Under the pieces are notes generated by a model, which was not told the DNA's origin, searched no databases, and saw only the letters and a program-made list of their open reading frames with translations. A DNA stretch of 64,000 bases from Galerina marginata (taxonomy: Eukaryota; Basidiomycota; Agaricomycetes; Agaricales; Galerinaceae): positions 1,984,001-2,048,000 of the forward strand of contig JAECYW010000011.1 of assembly GCA_023014335.1 (NCBI GenBank), in the 5' to 3' direction. Position 1 is the first letter of the stretch, and each line of letters begins with the position of its first letter. Below are positions 8,392-21,128 of the stretch, piece after piece. A program made the translations under genes and the position numbers.

Positions 8392-11300
8392 TAGGTGTAT
8401 CTTGGTCCTTGGTCTCGTTAACTTGGAGAACCTTGCATCCGCCTCGACTTGCCCAGAAAACGAACGCGGTCTCGTCAACTGTGCGATGTTGCTGAGGTTT
8501 CTCTCGTAAAACGTATACCTCGCAGACAACCCAACCGCGACTTTGTGATTTTTACTGAGGTTTCGTCCCGTAAAGTGACACATGTATTCGGTACCTTGCA
8601 AAACAACCCACCCCGAGGTGTTGCGGTAAATTCACTCGGAACGAACACGGGAGTCGAGTCTACCTTTTTACCGGGGTATTTCATATATTTTCATTTGGCA
8701 TCCAGATCTCTTCAAGCTGCGGTTTGGATCGTAGCACGCATCTCGGACCGTACTGTGGTAGAACACTGGCAGTAAAGCAAATGAATCCCCTGGTCGGGAT
8801 TGCTGTGGGTACGAGCAATGAAAATGGGGACCTTTCAACTTGCTTCACTTCCTACTCGAGCTCCCCAAGTGCCTTGAATTTCGAAGGCTGCAGGGCTTCG
8901 TCTGTCCAAGCCTCCATGCTTTTAGTTAGATATGTAACGCTGCGTCAAAATAATTGTCGTAAGGCCCCATGGCATTGTCAATCGACGCGCGGCCGCACCG
9001 CAAGTTCCTGGTTGTGCTTGCCAGTTATATGCAAATGACCCGCGTCGGTCCAACTTCCGACTCCATATACTAATTCGTCGCGACGAGACGCAGATCACCG
9101 AGGCCCAGTGCAGGCTCGCATCTCCGCATCTCTCCGTGCGCCGGCGGCTAGGATTGACAGAGACTGACAGCAGCCACCGACACTGGTAAATCAATTATCA
9201 TCTTAAGTAGCAGCTGCCAGGAGACTGAGGCTTAGCTGCTAAGCGCTAAGCCTCTCGGCGGCCATTTTGTGAGTGGCAGATCTCGTCCTTCATTAATTGA
9301 TTGTGGGAAACCTGCCTGGCTTGGTTTTCGCTGGGGTCGCGTCAATGAAGGGGCAAGGGGAGCAGCGAGACCAATTCGGATTAGTCGTATCATGAACTGA
9401 TCAACAAAGCAATATCTAATAGACTTGAAGTCAGCTTGGCGGTCTGAGCATTTCTGAAAGAGGCAATAATAAAATAAGGGCACAAACATGTTAGACGTCA
9501 GTGTGGCGCAGGCGCCTCTTACGACATGGCTTTCCGGATTCCGGCTCGTAATTCGATGAGTTCGTCGCAATTCAAGTTGTCGTTAGGGTTTACATCTTCG
9601 TATATTTTCTTTCTAGAATATGTCCCTCGGGCCTGTACTTGGGACGAAAGTAATTGAGAAACTAGAAGTAATGAATTAATATGGTTTAATCGCAACGGAT
9701 TCGAATGAATGGCCAAACATACATTCGGCCATTGGACCTTTCACAACTTGCAGGAAAACGTTGTTCTAGCATGGACATATGGCCTCGATTCTAGTCCTCA
9801 CAGGAGAATCCATGAAGAAAATGCGGTATCCGACCTTGCGATCTCAAGGCGACGAAGTGGGGCTCTTTCCGCAGCGTACTCGGTATGTAACTTTACCGTG
9901 ACGCGATGTCCGACATCTATCGGAGACGAAATCGTAGATTTTTCGAAAACTGGATACACAGCTTTGAGATTTCAAGCAATGGAGAAACGCTGATTGGCCC
10001 AAGAATATGGCTTTCTCCGCCGCGCTACCGTAACTTTGCCAGAACTCTTTTCGCGATCCACGTTTTTTTGCGGTAGCTCGTAACCGGCAGCGAAGAATTA
10101 CTGTTCGTGGGCAATACGTACAAACCTTCTCTTTTGAAGAAGAGATTCGGACCGAAAAAATCATAAATCGGGCCGACCGGTTGCTGAAGGGAGCCTTGAG
10201 TGTGGGGTGTTATCAGTGAGGCGGTGACTCCAGAAACAGGCGGTATTCAAGCCTGAATGTATTTTGGTCAAATCTGATCATGAGGAGGTGAAAGGAAGGT
10301 GCCAAGAGCTGATGGATTGCAATGAAGGTGTTCCTTGGGTCGTTGTTGCTTGAATAGGGGATAGTAGGGATCGGTCATATTTATGAGTATTTCTGCGTAT
10401 AGGAACGTCTCCATTCGACCGATGACTGGTGCAAAAGGTCCAGGTTTTGGTCTTCCAGGTTGTCGTTAACGGGATATTCCAGTGCACTGGGTCGAGATCT
10501 CGATGAACACCTAAAAACAATACAGGCGCTGATCGGATTCTGGAAAGACAGAAGACAGGAGACTTCGACTCTAATCTCGGTCAGCAAGACCAGGATGTAT
10601 ACCCTTTACTTCTGAACAATGTCATCATTTATCCGGTCTCGGATTTCCGACGAGAGGTAGATGTGGGCCGAGGCGGATTACACAGACCTGGGACCAGTGC
10701 ATGCATATGTAGTAAGTTCGCAAGTGAGGTGTTTCTGGGCTCACTAAGCAACAGCCAGGAATGGAGCAAATCGAGAGTGGTACCTAAAGGTACTCGACAA
10801 CAGTTAGCGTTTGCTCTGAGTGACAGTAGATTCATCAACATGCCCATGGGCCATGGTCCATCGGCAGCGCTTCTCCCGAATTTTGTAATGCGGGCAAAGA
10901 TCGAACAAACCCCACTCCCATTGCCTATCGCTTCTCGGCTAGGATATAAAAAATAGGAATGTCTGATGGAATTCGAGGCTGTTAAGTTAAGTAAAGTTGC
11001 GGACGATATAGCCCACTTTCTGCACCAGAATAGACGACTACGATGGACCCATTGGACGTCTAGGACGGAATAAGCAAGTTGAGTTCGAAACCCGGGTAAA
11101 CATATTGTTTTCTTTTCAGACCGATCGACTTTCTCAAGCACTGTTCAAACTATTGCCGAGAGCCGTCGTAAGAGCATCTTTCAGACAGTTGTGCAGAGGA
11201 ATCCATGACAATTTTTGCTTAAGGCGACTTCAGCAGGTTTCAAGAGAAAAGGATGGATACAGAACCCGAATCGTTCTAGAAACGAGACGGACCAAGTTGG

Positions 11301-11792
11301 CTATGCGTAATTACGCTCACATGGAGAGAGACGAGACGCATAGACTTGAGCTGCAAAAAGCCACACAAGCGCACGGGCCCACAACATTCGAGAAGATCAT
11401 CAGTCGCCTAGTACTCGGCCACTTGACCATTAGAAAGTTCTGCTGAAGTCTAGGAGGGACCAAGAATGCTCCAAGTCCGCTGCCACTGTGAAGAACTTGA
11501 AGAGCCAGACTTCGTCACTATGAAATGCCGCACAAAGTAAGGTGCCAGAGCAAGAGTTTAGCTGCGAACGTAGAAACTGCAAGGTGGCAGAAATTTTGGT
11601 GAAGTCAATCCACATTATCTTATCTATTTACGGCCTTTGCCGATCAAGATCTTTTAGATAACTTTGAAATGACTCGTTGATCCCTATGAAAGGTTGAACG
11701 CAACTGATTCGTAGATCAAGTCACTTTTTACATCTCTCCAACGACCTCCACTAGGCCGCCTGCATATACATCCCTGTGCACTAACCAATAAG
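8392..11792. other. 3.4-kb gene-poor region
   Basis: No spliced or unspliced gene could be supported. Several open frames of 100-170 codons occur on both strands, notably 10629-11141 (-) and 10663-10956 (+), but they overlap each other and show no family motif. There are no reverse-transcriptase, integrase or DDE transposase signatures, so this could be very old repeat debris, regulatory DNA or unannotated non-coding transcription. Confidence 0.5.
9227..9254. repeat. 10-bp perfect inverted repeat
   Basis: GAGGCTTAGC at 9227-9236 pairs with GCTAAGCCTC at 9245-9254 around an 8-base loop. It is GC-balanced, stands alone inside the gene-poor region, and could be a protein-binding palindrome or a mobile-element relic. 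Confidence 0.45.
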
Positions 11793-14700
11793 ATGGCGTT
11801 TGCACCACACGATAGTAAGCCCATTCCAATTTTGCAAGAACGGAATCGGTTAATCAATCGTCAACAGTTTCAGCACCGTTCGACTTCGCGAAGGAAGAAG
11901 AAAAAGTGATAGCATTTTGGAGAGAGATCGACGCGTTCAAAACCAGTCTGAAGCAATCCGAAGGCCGTCCTGAGTTTTCTTTTTACGACGGACCTCCCTT
12001 CGCTACGGGATTGCCTCATTATGGCCATCTGCTCGCTGGAACTATCAAAGTTCGTACACTCATCGCTCATCTGAAGACGTCATGTTAACGGCTGGTTCTT
12101 GGTAGGACATTGTCACTCGACATGCACATGTTAGCGGATACCACGTAACCAGGCGATTTGGTTGGGATACCCATGGTCTTCCTGTTGAACACGAAATAGA
12201 TAAACGACTTGGTATCACCGGAAAGGAAGACGTTTTAAAAATGGGAATCGACAAATACAATGAAGAATGTAGAAAGATCGTCATGAGATACTCGTCGGAA
12301 TGGCGCCAAACTGTCGAACGCATGGGTCGGTGGATCGATTTCGACAACGACTACAAAACTCTCAATGTGACATTCATGGAATCTGTCTGGTGGGCATTTA
12401 GCGAGCTCTTCAAGAAGGAGATGGTTTACCGCGGCCTCCGGGTCATGCCTTACTCGACCGGATGCACCACTCCTCTTTCAAACTTCGAAGCTGGGCAGGC
12501 TTATAAAGATGTCAATGATCCTGCTGGTATATCTTCATTTTTTTTGACGATACATGCATATTAAAGCATTTATCCCAGTTACCGTGTCCTTCCCTCTTGT
12601 TGACGATCCAAAAACCTCTTTGTTAGCCTGGACCACCACACCATTGGACATTACCATCGAATCTTGGGCTTTGTGTGCATCCAGATTATACCTATATCAA
12701 GATTCACGATACCGAACGTGATCAAAACTTCATCATACACGAAAATCTCCTACGGACACTTTACAAAGACCCTAAAAAGGCCAAGTTCAAGAAGATTGCG
12801 CAATTCCAAGGCTCCGACATGAAAGGGTGGCGCTACGTCCCTCTCTTTGAGTATTTCACAGACCAAGTAAGAAAGTCAAGTTTGGTTGTAATTGCCCTTA
12901 GTTGACCTTTCTTCTCCTTAAGTTCGAGGATAAAGCATTTCGGGTCCTTGTGGATACATATGTAACGGACGCAGATGGCACGGGGATTGTCCATCAAGCA
13001 CCTGCATTTGGTGAAGATGATCATCGCATTGCCATTGCTCATGGTGTTCTAAGAGCAGATGAAATGCCCCCTTGTCCGATCGACGATGGTGGTCACTTCA
13101 CAAAAGAAGTCCCTGATTTCGCTGGCCTGCACGTCAAGGTGCGCTAATACCGAATTTTACCTACCTTTTGTGTTGAACTTGCGTTCGAAGGCTGCAGATA
13201 GTCCGATCCAAAAATTCCTAAAAACGAAAGGTCGTCTCATCGTCCAGTCGACATTAAACCATAGCTATCCCTTCTGTTGGAGGTGATTAATCTTGAATTT
13301 GAATGTCGCGCGCATTGAAATCGTTCTGTGTACAGATCGGGAACGCCTTTGATCTATCGCGCTATTCCCGTATGGTTTGTTAAAGTTACCCCTATCGTTG
13401 ACGAACTTGTCGCGAATAATGAGGGCACAAGATGGTTAGTTCCCTACTTGCGAGCGTCAAGTAGCTTGCATCTGACAGTATACTAGGGTTCCTCAAAGCG
13501 TTGGCGATAACAGATTTGGGAATTGGCTGGCCAATGCCCGAGATTGGAACGTGTCACGCAATCGCTATTGGGGAACACCGATGCCCCTCTGGGTCAGTGA
13601 CGACATGGAAGAAGTAAGCCCGTTCATGTGCATTACCGACAGAAACGACTGACAGTTTGATGGATACTAGGTTGTGTGTGTCAGTTCGGTCGCAGAGCTG
13701 GAGGAGCTGTCTGGTGTTACTGGCGTCACAGATCTCCACAGAGACAAGATTGACCATATCACCATTCCGTCAAAGCAGGGAAAAGGCGTGCTAAAGCGCA
13801 TCGAAGAGGTCTTTGACTGTTGGTTTGAGTCCGGAAGGTATTTTCTAAAATTTCCCATCGTTTATCGTCCTGCTGAAGTCTGCCTCAGTATGCCATATGC
13901 ACAGCTCCATTATCCTTTTGAGAATAAGGAACTTTTTGAACGAACGCATCCAGCCGACTTCGTCTCTGAGGGTATTGACCAGACCCGTGGCTGGTTCTAC
14001 ACTTTGCTGGTTCTTTCGACCCACCTTTTCGGAAAGGCACCGTGGAAAAACCTCATCGTTACTGGGCTCGTCCTTGCTGCGTATGTATTGGTCTACCTTT
14101 GCTGCCTTTGGCTAGAACTAATTCTTACTCACCAGCGATGGCAAGAAGATGAGCAAGAGCCTCAAAAACTATCCCGATCCCAATATCATCATCGATCAGT
14201 ATGGCGCTGATGCAACGAGAATGTTCCTTGTCAATTCTCCGATTGTAAGAGGCGATAACCTACGCTTCCGTGAAGAGGGTGTCCGAGAAGTCATATCTCG
14301 TGTCCTACTTCCATGGCTAAATTCCTTCCGATTCTTCTTGGGCCACGCATGCGTTATTGAAGAAGACTACTGGAACTGAATTTAAATACAATGAACATGC
14401 GCCCTTGCCAGACAATGTCATGGACAGGTGGATCCTGGCTCGATGCCAGTCTTTGATCAGGTTGGTTAGAGAGGAAATGGCCGCTTATCGACTTTACACT
14501 ATCATCCCGCGCTTATTGGATTTAGTCGACGAGCTAACGAACTGGTACATCCGATTCAATCGCAAACGGCTAAAAGGCGAAGATGGGAAAGAGGACACCA
14601 TTTCGGCCTTGAACACTCTCTTCGAAGCATTGTTCACCCTTTGCCGTACCATGGTATTTTTTCAACTCCCTGCATAGCATTCCATGTCTGACTGTCCCGA

Positions 14701-15666
14701 CAGTCTTCCTACACGCCTTTCATCACCGAGAATCTCTACCAATCACTGCGCACTTTCATTCCGGAGAATACAGCTGCTAGAGACACACGCTCAGTCCACT
14801 TCTTGAGTTTCCCAGAGGTCAAGGAAGAATACTTCGATTCCGACATTGAACGCCAGGTGCAGCGTATGCAAGCTGTCATCGACCTTACCAGGAATGTCCG
14901 CGAAAAGAATAACCTGTCTTTGAAGGTATGTGAATTAGAGCTCCAGGGGGCTTGGGTTGACGCTCTATGATAGGTCCCCTTGAAAGAGTTGCTGGTATTC
15001 CATCCCGACGAGCAATATCTGGCCGACATCAGGCCATTACAGCGCTACGTTGAATCAGAACTTAATGTTCGGGACGTAGTTTTCAGCTCTGATGAAACAT
15101 TATCTGGCGTTCGTTATAAAGCCGTCGCGGATTGGGCGGTCTTGGGACGGAAGTTGAGGAAAGATCTCGGCCGTGTCAGAAACGCACTACCCAATGTTTC
15201 CAGCGACGAGATCAAGGCATATGTTGCCAGCGGAAAGATAGTCGTTGATGGTATCAAACTCATCGAAGGCGATCTGACTGTACAACGGTATCTCGAAGTA
15301 CCCTCTACCAGCCAAGGCCAATTTGCAACAAATACCGATAACGACGTTGTCATTCGTCTTGATATCCAGATCCATGCACATCTTCAAGGCGAATGGCTTG
15401 CTCGTGAACTGACCAACCGGGTGCAAAAACTGCGCAAGAAAGCAGGTCTACAGGCTACGGACGACGTTCATTTGTTCTATCGCTTCGAAGAAGGTTCGGG
15501 TGCGAATCTCCTTACTGCGATCGAGGAAAACGCGGAATACATCAGGAAGACCGTCAGAAGCGTACCCGCTGACTTCACGACAAAGGAAACAGGCAACAAG
15601 GTCATAATCGAGGAGGAACAGGAGATAGATGACGTGAAGTTTATGTTGTACTTGGCAAAGTTTTAA
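11793..15666 (+). CDS. ILS1: Isoleucyl-tRNA synthetase, cytosolic
   Basis: Class I synthetase charging tRNA-Ile; eukaryotic cytosolic type, over 1,000 residues. Visible in order are [11 protein letters not shown], the HIGH-type signature [30 protein letters not shown], the editing-domain start [47 protein letters not shown], the KMSKS loop [14 protein letters not shown] split by an intron, the anticodon-binding region [17 protein letters not shown], and a long cytosolic C-terminal extension. The start ATG is in a short exon followed by a GT-AG intron. There are two frame breaks. At 12644-12645 one extra T disrupts the expected TTPWTLPSN motif. At about 14347-14352 one extra base interrupts the segment before [17 protein letters not shown]. 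Both are single-base insertions in an essential gene, which points to sequence error rather than a pseudogene. Confidence 0.95.
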
Positions 15667-15770
15667 TACCCGAACCTAGTGATAGAGAGTGAGATAAAAT
15701 CTTGTAATACATGTATATACATCGATTGACTAGCAATACAGTAAAGTGAATGCCACATGCAATTTGAGAA

Positions 15771-16541
15771 CTACTTTTTTGTAGAACCAAATCCACCAAA
15801 GCCCATTAGAGCAGCCATTTCGGAATCGCCATTGTCGGTCGCGTTGATCATCGCAAGACGGGCCTTTTCTTTCTCAGCCTTTTTTTCAGCCTTCTTCTGC
15901 TCTCGGAGGGCATGTTCTTTTTCTCTAACTTCTGCTAGGCGTTGGTCAAAGTCAAAGGCCTTTGCTGATGAAGCCTCCTTGGTCTTTTCTCGAAGGAATG
16001 CTATCCGAGCTTGAACTTGAACAAGCGTCGACCTTTCAATCTTGGTGGTTTGACCAAGCTGGCGTAAGTCTGTAAAAGTCATTTAAGTTTCAAATGCACA
16101 CTACCCATAATTACTCACGAGCTCTGCTGTTTATGTGGTCAAGATATCCGACGCTATCTTTATAAGTCCTATTGCATGTCTCGCAGAAAAATCCAGGTTG
16201 TCCTGGACCCTTTCCGCCGGGATTTTGTACAACCATAGTCTTGCCAAGATTTTTGTCGAGCTCGAGTGGTGCATCTCTTTGCTTCATGAGCTCAGTAGGT
16301 TTTGGCAAGTCATCTTTTTTCCCTTTCCGAGGTCGTTTCCCTAAAGTGCAATGATGAGCAACAGAAGGCTATAAAGGAAGCCAATCTTACCTTGCTTCTG
16401 GCGCTCCTCGTTCTCCTGCATACGATCTCTCTCTTCTTGGTCCTTCTTCTTGGCGCGCTCTGCATATTCCTCCTTGTCCCATTTTTTCCTGAAGTCAGTG
16501 TCAGCCGCTTTAGTTCCATAAGCACCGCCTTTATCTGCCAT
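15771..16541 (-). CDS. SNU23: U4/U6.U5 tri-snRNP protein Snu23 (ZMAT2)
   Basis: Spliceosomal component of the tri-snRNP with a matrin-type C2H2 zinc finger. Three exons (16541-16391, 16340-16119, 16069-15771) give about 223 residues. The N-terminus is basic and charged (DFRKKWDKEEYAERAKKK). The zinc finger is CETCNRTYKDSVGYLDHINSRAH and continues as LRQLGQTTKIERSTLVQV, the usual Snu23/ZMAT2 arrangement. The C-terminus is a long charged helix ending in a Gly/Phe-rich tail. No frame break. It is divergent from the Erd1 gene. Confidence 0.92.
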
Positions 16542-16764
16542 GATGATAAATTAATGTAAAACCTGAACGCTGAAGGGCAATTCTAAAGGATGATGAGATG
16601 ATGAGATTGGGGAGAGTGACTTAGACGACGTTGAAGGACGTGTTTTGTAAATTGATCGGTGCACGTGAACACTGCACGAACAAACGCGAGCATTCCGCTG
16701 TTCCACTTTCAACTAATGCCGTCAAGACCTCTCTCCTTCCATACGACCATTTCTCTCCCTTAAT
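16542..16764. promoter_or_regulatory. Bidirectional promoter SNU23 / ERD1
   Basis: A 223-bp gap between two divergent start codons. It contains a CACGTG E-box within GGTGCACGTGAACAC near 16662 and a pyrimidine-rich stretch just before the ERD1 ATG. Confidence 0.5.
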
Positions 16765-18362
16765 ATGTCTGTTACGGATAGCGACGAGATACAGTATCAC
16801 CTTGCTTTTCCACTCCCATATCGCGCACTCTTTTTGGTTGGTGTAGGAATTCTAGGATGGGCCACCAATCTGCATGGTCTTGATGCCCTCCGGGTCGACG
16901 CTATTGATGCGATGGACCTACGAACGGACCCGAATGCTTCAAAACCATTAATGCCTGTGCATCATTCTGCGGCATTTAATCATTCAAGAGCAATGATCCT
17001 TTGCCATTCTGCATACCGCCTATTCTTCTCTTATGCGGCTTTGCTCTTTCTCTCATGGTCCCTCTATAGACTGGTCACTCATGGCGACCCATCAGGCGTA
17101 GACGCTTACGGGTCTATACCAGTAATTACAGCAATCACGGTTTTTTTAATTCTCTTATGCCCGTATAATATTCTGGAGAGGACTGAACGCGAAAAGTTTA
17201 CCCTGTACGTACATCATTCGTATTTTAACTGCGCACTGTCCGCTGACTTCCTAGTTGTACTAGCGCTATTCGGAGATGTGTCTTTCCACCACCAAGTGGC
17301 CCGATTTATTTTTCCGATGTAATATTTGCAGATATTGGAACCTCCTTTGCAAAGGTGTTTGGGGATGTGTGGATTTCTCTTTGGATGCTTAAACCTGGAA
17401 ATAGCATACTATCTCCACCTGTGGAAGATAGCTGGTTACGTTGGGTCCTGCCGACTATTATGAGGTAAAGAGCCATAACATTCATCCAACATACTTTGCT
17501 GAGAACAGTCGAATAGTTTACCATTTTTTCTGCGTTTCCGACAATGTGTCATTGAATACAATCTCCCGGCAAACGACAGTCGGAGACCGCTCTTCAACGC
17601 TTTGAAATACGCGAGCTCTTTCCCAGTGATATTTCTGTCTGCTGCTCAACGGATAGTTGTCACGGATCTAGTCAAGGAAAAGGGCAACAACATAACCGGA
17701 GAGACTTGGCATGGAGAGCACCCTCTTTTCCGGCTTTGGTATGTTTCATCCTTTGGTCGACACTCAGATGAGTCTGACCCCAAAACAGGCTCCTGGCGGC
17801 TGTCGTAAATTCCCTGTACTCCTTCTGGTGGGATGTGACGAACGACTGGGGATTGGACTTGTTGAGGGTTGAACCCCCGAACCCCAAGAGCCCCGAGCGA
17901 CAACTTCCGAAGCCACTGCTTCTTCCGCGGTTACATTTTAGCACACCTTCGGGTAATCGTCCATCAATAGACTTGTTGTCATCGGAAGAAAATCACGATG
18001 CCCCCAGTGGCGATTCCCTAAAACATCAACATCGCCAATCCTGCCAGGGATTACGCACCGTACTCCTCTATCCACGCGCGATCTATCCGGTTTTGATTTT
18101 CGTGAATCTCCTTTTTCGTATGACTTGGTCAGTCAAGTTGTCCACGCACGTGCATTCGTCACGAAATGGTAGCCTCGCGTTTTTCTGGCTGGAAGTGGCA
18201 GAGTTGGTCCGGAGGTGGCTCTGGGTGTTCTTGAGAGTAGAGTGGGAGGTAATTAAAAGGGCACGCGATAGGGTTCCCACAAGTCAGATTGATAGCAGAA
18301 ATGGGGATGAGGGCGAGTATGAAATGGTTCCTAACTCACCCGACATGATGGCAAGGACCTGA
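16765..18362 (+). CDS. ERD1: EXS-domain membrane protein, Erd1-like
   Basis: Golgi multi-pass membrane protein of the EXS family. In yeast Erd1 is needed for retention of ER luminal proteins and Golgi glycosylation, and has been linked to phosphate recycling. Several hydrophobic segments are visible (RALFLVGVGILGW, FFSYAALLFLSW, ITAITVFLILL). They are followed by the EXS signature region IYFSDVIFADIGTSFAKV, DVWISLWMLKPGNS, SLPFFLRFRQCVIEYNL and LYSFWWDVTNDWGLDLL. Four exons join with GT-AG introns. The first acceptor is TACTAG just before GCGCTATTCGG, restoring AIRRCVFPPPSGP. No frame break. The C-terminal Ser/Asp-rich tail is probably cytosolic. Confidence 0.88.
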
Positions 18363-19157
18363 TACCTTAGAATATCCTCCCGGTTACTCAGTTTGTAGTG
18401 AGTGTTTCATGTCTATTTCGTTCAAAGATAACACCTGACCTCTCCACGGCTTAGATTAGTTCTAATTTAGATGACTATTCGAATGAATGGTCCCACAGCC
18501 AATGTGTGCTACCTCATTGGCTTATTTTAACCCACGAACGACTGTTCACTCTTTCAAACACTTACTCACGGACAAAGATGAAAGAGACTTGATGTCCTGT
18601 GATGCAATACAATAAACATCCACGAATGTCTTCGCCTGGCCATTTGTTCACCCTCAAAGGTAAGTTTCTTCTCAGTTGCCATCCTGTCATCGTTCTGGAA
18701 GGTCATTGATAGCTGGCGTAGACTGTTCCCTGATAATCCGAGTTGGATCGCTGCTTGTCGGGTGGTGCGTAGGTATGCGGATGGATGAATCTCGAAATAG
18801 ATTGCTCGAATTGTCAACTCTGTCCATTCCCGGACGAACACGGTTTCTGCCTTCTTGAGGTCGCCGGTCCACGTGATCACTGGAGAAGAACGGCACCTCC
18901 CAAGTTTGTAACAATATTCGTAGCCATCGGAAGGATTCGAAATTCCCTATCATCTGACGCATTTTAGTCTTCTCCTCATAGATGTTCCCATTGCAATTCC
19001 CGCGGCGCAGTCCTGTGCGCCTGAGATATAGCAGATGCACCTGAGACATAATAGACGCACCTGAGACATAAAAGGCCAAGACGCTTACTTCCCTTGTTTC
19101 CACATCTCAACTTTCTTCTCGCGTCTCACCCAGTATACATTTTTCTCCAACGATATC
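18363..19157. other. Intergenic and FDH promoter region
   Basis: Between the ERD1 stop and the FDH start. Two overlapping open frames on the minus strand (18566-18880 and 18687-19103) show no recognisable motif and are not called. The right end holds the three-unit tandem repeat at 19017-19076, about 80 bp before the FDH ATG. Confidence 0.45.
19017..19076 (+). repeat. Three 20-bp tandem repeats upstream of FDH
   Basis: Units at 19017-19036, 19037-19056 and 19057-19076 share the core GCACCTGAGACATAA; the first unit is diverged. All three lie within 140 bp of the FDH start codon, so they may be a clustered regulator-binding site. Confidence 0.6.
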
Positions 19158-20918
19158 ATGAAGGTGCGTTTATTCCTGAAGGCTGGCCCTTTCGTGTTGT
19201 TGACGTAGTTGTCGACAGGTCCTCGCTATTTTGTACGATGGTGGCAAGGCTGCTGAGGAGGAACCTCGTCTTCTCGGTACCGTCGAAAATCAAGTACGCA
19301 TTGATATCTACCGTCAATGCTCGTATACTCACGTTCATTTAGCTGGGCATCAAAGATTGGCTCGAATCCCAGGGCCATGAGTTAGTTGGTAAGTAAAATT
19401 GTCCTCATGCCATATCTGTGTCTCACAGCAATATCTGTAGTGCGTTATATCAACTATTTTTTAAGTACCGGTTTTACGTGATTCTAGGTTTCCAGCAGTA
19501 AAGAAGGCCCAGATAGCGTCTTCCAAAAGCACCTCGTCGATGTATGCCTTTGAAATCACTGACGAGATGACCACTGATGTTGTATATCAGGCTGAAGTTC
19601 TGATTACTACACCTTTCCATCCTGGGTGAGATTTCTTTTGCTCTGCTTCCCGACGACCAGCTGAAGAATAAATTTAGTTACTTGACCCGCGATCTCGTGG
19701 AGAAGGCCAGGTCAACACCTAAATTTCAGTTCTTTTTCTAACACTGGTTACATTACACAGGCTAAGAATCTTAAGCTTTGTATTACCGCTGGTGTTGGCT
19801 CTGACCATATCGATCTCAACGCCGCCGTCGACCATAGAATTCAAGTTCTTGAGGTATTTTTGCTACAATTACATTTGTACCTGAACACTTACACCTGGGG
19901 CAGGTCTCCGGTTCCAATGTTGTCTCCGTCGCTGAACATGTCGTGATGAGTATCCTCCTTCTTGTCAGGAACTTTGTGCCTGCCCATGAGGTAAACGCAT
20001 AGTGGCACAAAGGTAACATTTGTCTAATATATGACATTATAGATGATTGAGCGCGGTGACTGGCAAGTCTCGGACATTGCTAGGAATGCCTTCGACTTGG
20101 AAGGAAAGGTCGTTGGTACCATTGGAGCTGGACGTATCGGTTACCGTGTTCTTCAGCGCCTGCTTCCATTCGATTGTAAGGAACTGCTCTACTACGACTA
20201 CGCCCCACTTCCAGCGGCTGCTTCCGAAGCTGTGAAAGCTCGCAGGGTCGAGGATCTGAAGGTGAAGTCCACGTAAAAGAGTCATGCCTGATATTTCTGA
20301 ATCACTTATATTCCTTACAGACCTTCGTTTCACAAGTAAGTATATGTCGTATTGTATGTTTTGCTCGACAGCCCTAACTGGCTTGTGTTCAGTGTGATGT
20401 AGTTACTGTTAATTGCCCACTTCACGAAGGAACTCGGGGACTCGTCAACGCCGAACTCCTGAAACACTTCAAGAAAGGCGCGTGGCTCGTTAACACTGCT
20501 CGAGGTGCTATCTGCGACAAGGATGCTGTCGCTGAAGCCATTAAGAGCGGTCAAATCAATGGCTACGCAGGTACTTGGCGTTCCCTGCTGCTTGGACGTG
20601 TTTGGAGAAGCTAACATTCAATCGTAGGTGATGTCTGGAATGTCCAACCAGCTCCCAAAGACCACGTTTGGCGTACCATGAAAAACCCCCTCGGCGCAGG
20701 AAACGGAATGGTGCCCCATTATTCTGGAACCACCCTTGATGCTCAGGCTCGTTATGCCAATGGCGCCAAGAGCATTCTTGAGAACTACTTGAACAACACG
20801 CCTCAGGAGCCCCAGAACATCATCGTTGGCATTGGCAAATACGAGAGCAAGGCTTGTGAGTGTCCTTCCTGGCTCTGCTTCCGGTTATTGACCACTTTCA
20901 ACAGATGGTCAGCGTTGA
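19158..20918 (+). CDS. FDH1: NAD-dependent formate dehydrogenase
   Basis: D-2-hydroxyacid dehydrogenase family enzyme oxidising formate to CO2 with NAD+; in wood- and litter-decay fungi it helps dispose of formate from oxalate and lignin breakdown. Visible features are the N-terminus [39 protein letters not shown], the Rossmann motif [29 protein letters not shown] with the catalytic Arg, and [19 protein letters not shown] with the catalytic His. The gene is cut into many exons, including a 6-bp first exon (ATGAAG) and a 15-bp exon at 20321-20335 (TFVSQ). One intron near 19706 fits best with a GC donor. At the intron after GHELV (about 19393) the canonical splice leaves the frame one base off, which again suggests one extra base. 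The last exon ends AYGQR. Confidence 0.93.
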
Positions 20919-21128
20919 ATGTGGTTGGAATAATCGTCGTTGTTGGCCTTGTATCTATTCAATACTTCTTTTTTGCAGGAAATGTACTATATTATTGTTA
21001 TCCAGTACCTGAATTACAATCGAAATAACTACCTCGATGAGACGTGAAATAATTGCGGCATAAATACAAGTGTTGTGAAAATAAATAGCTACCTAAATAT
21101 GTTACAGCAATGACAGCGGGGCGAATGG

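Noticed and set aside
11078..11095. T-loop-like AGTTCGAAACCC
   Set aside because: Flanking bases do not form a T-stem or any tRNA arms.
10629..11141. 170-codon open frame on the minus strand (and the overlapping plus-strand frame 10663-10956)
   Set aside because: Neither shows a family motif, plausible composition or splice support, and they overlap on opposite strands; both look like chance frames.
18566..19103. Two minus-strand open frames upstream of FDH
   Set aside because: No recognisable protein segment. They overlap the FDH promoter and its tandem repeat, and one reads through the repeat.
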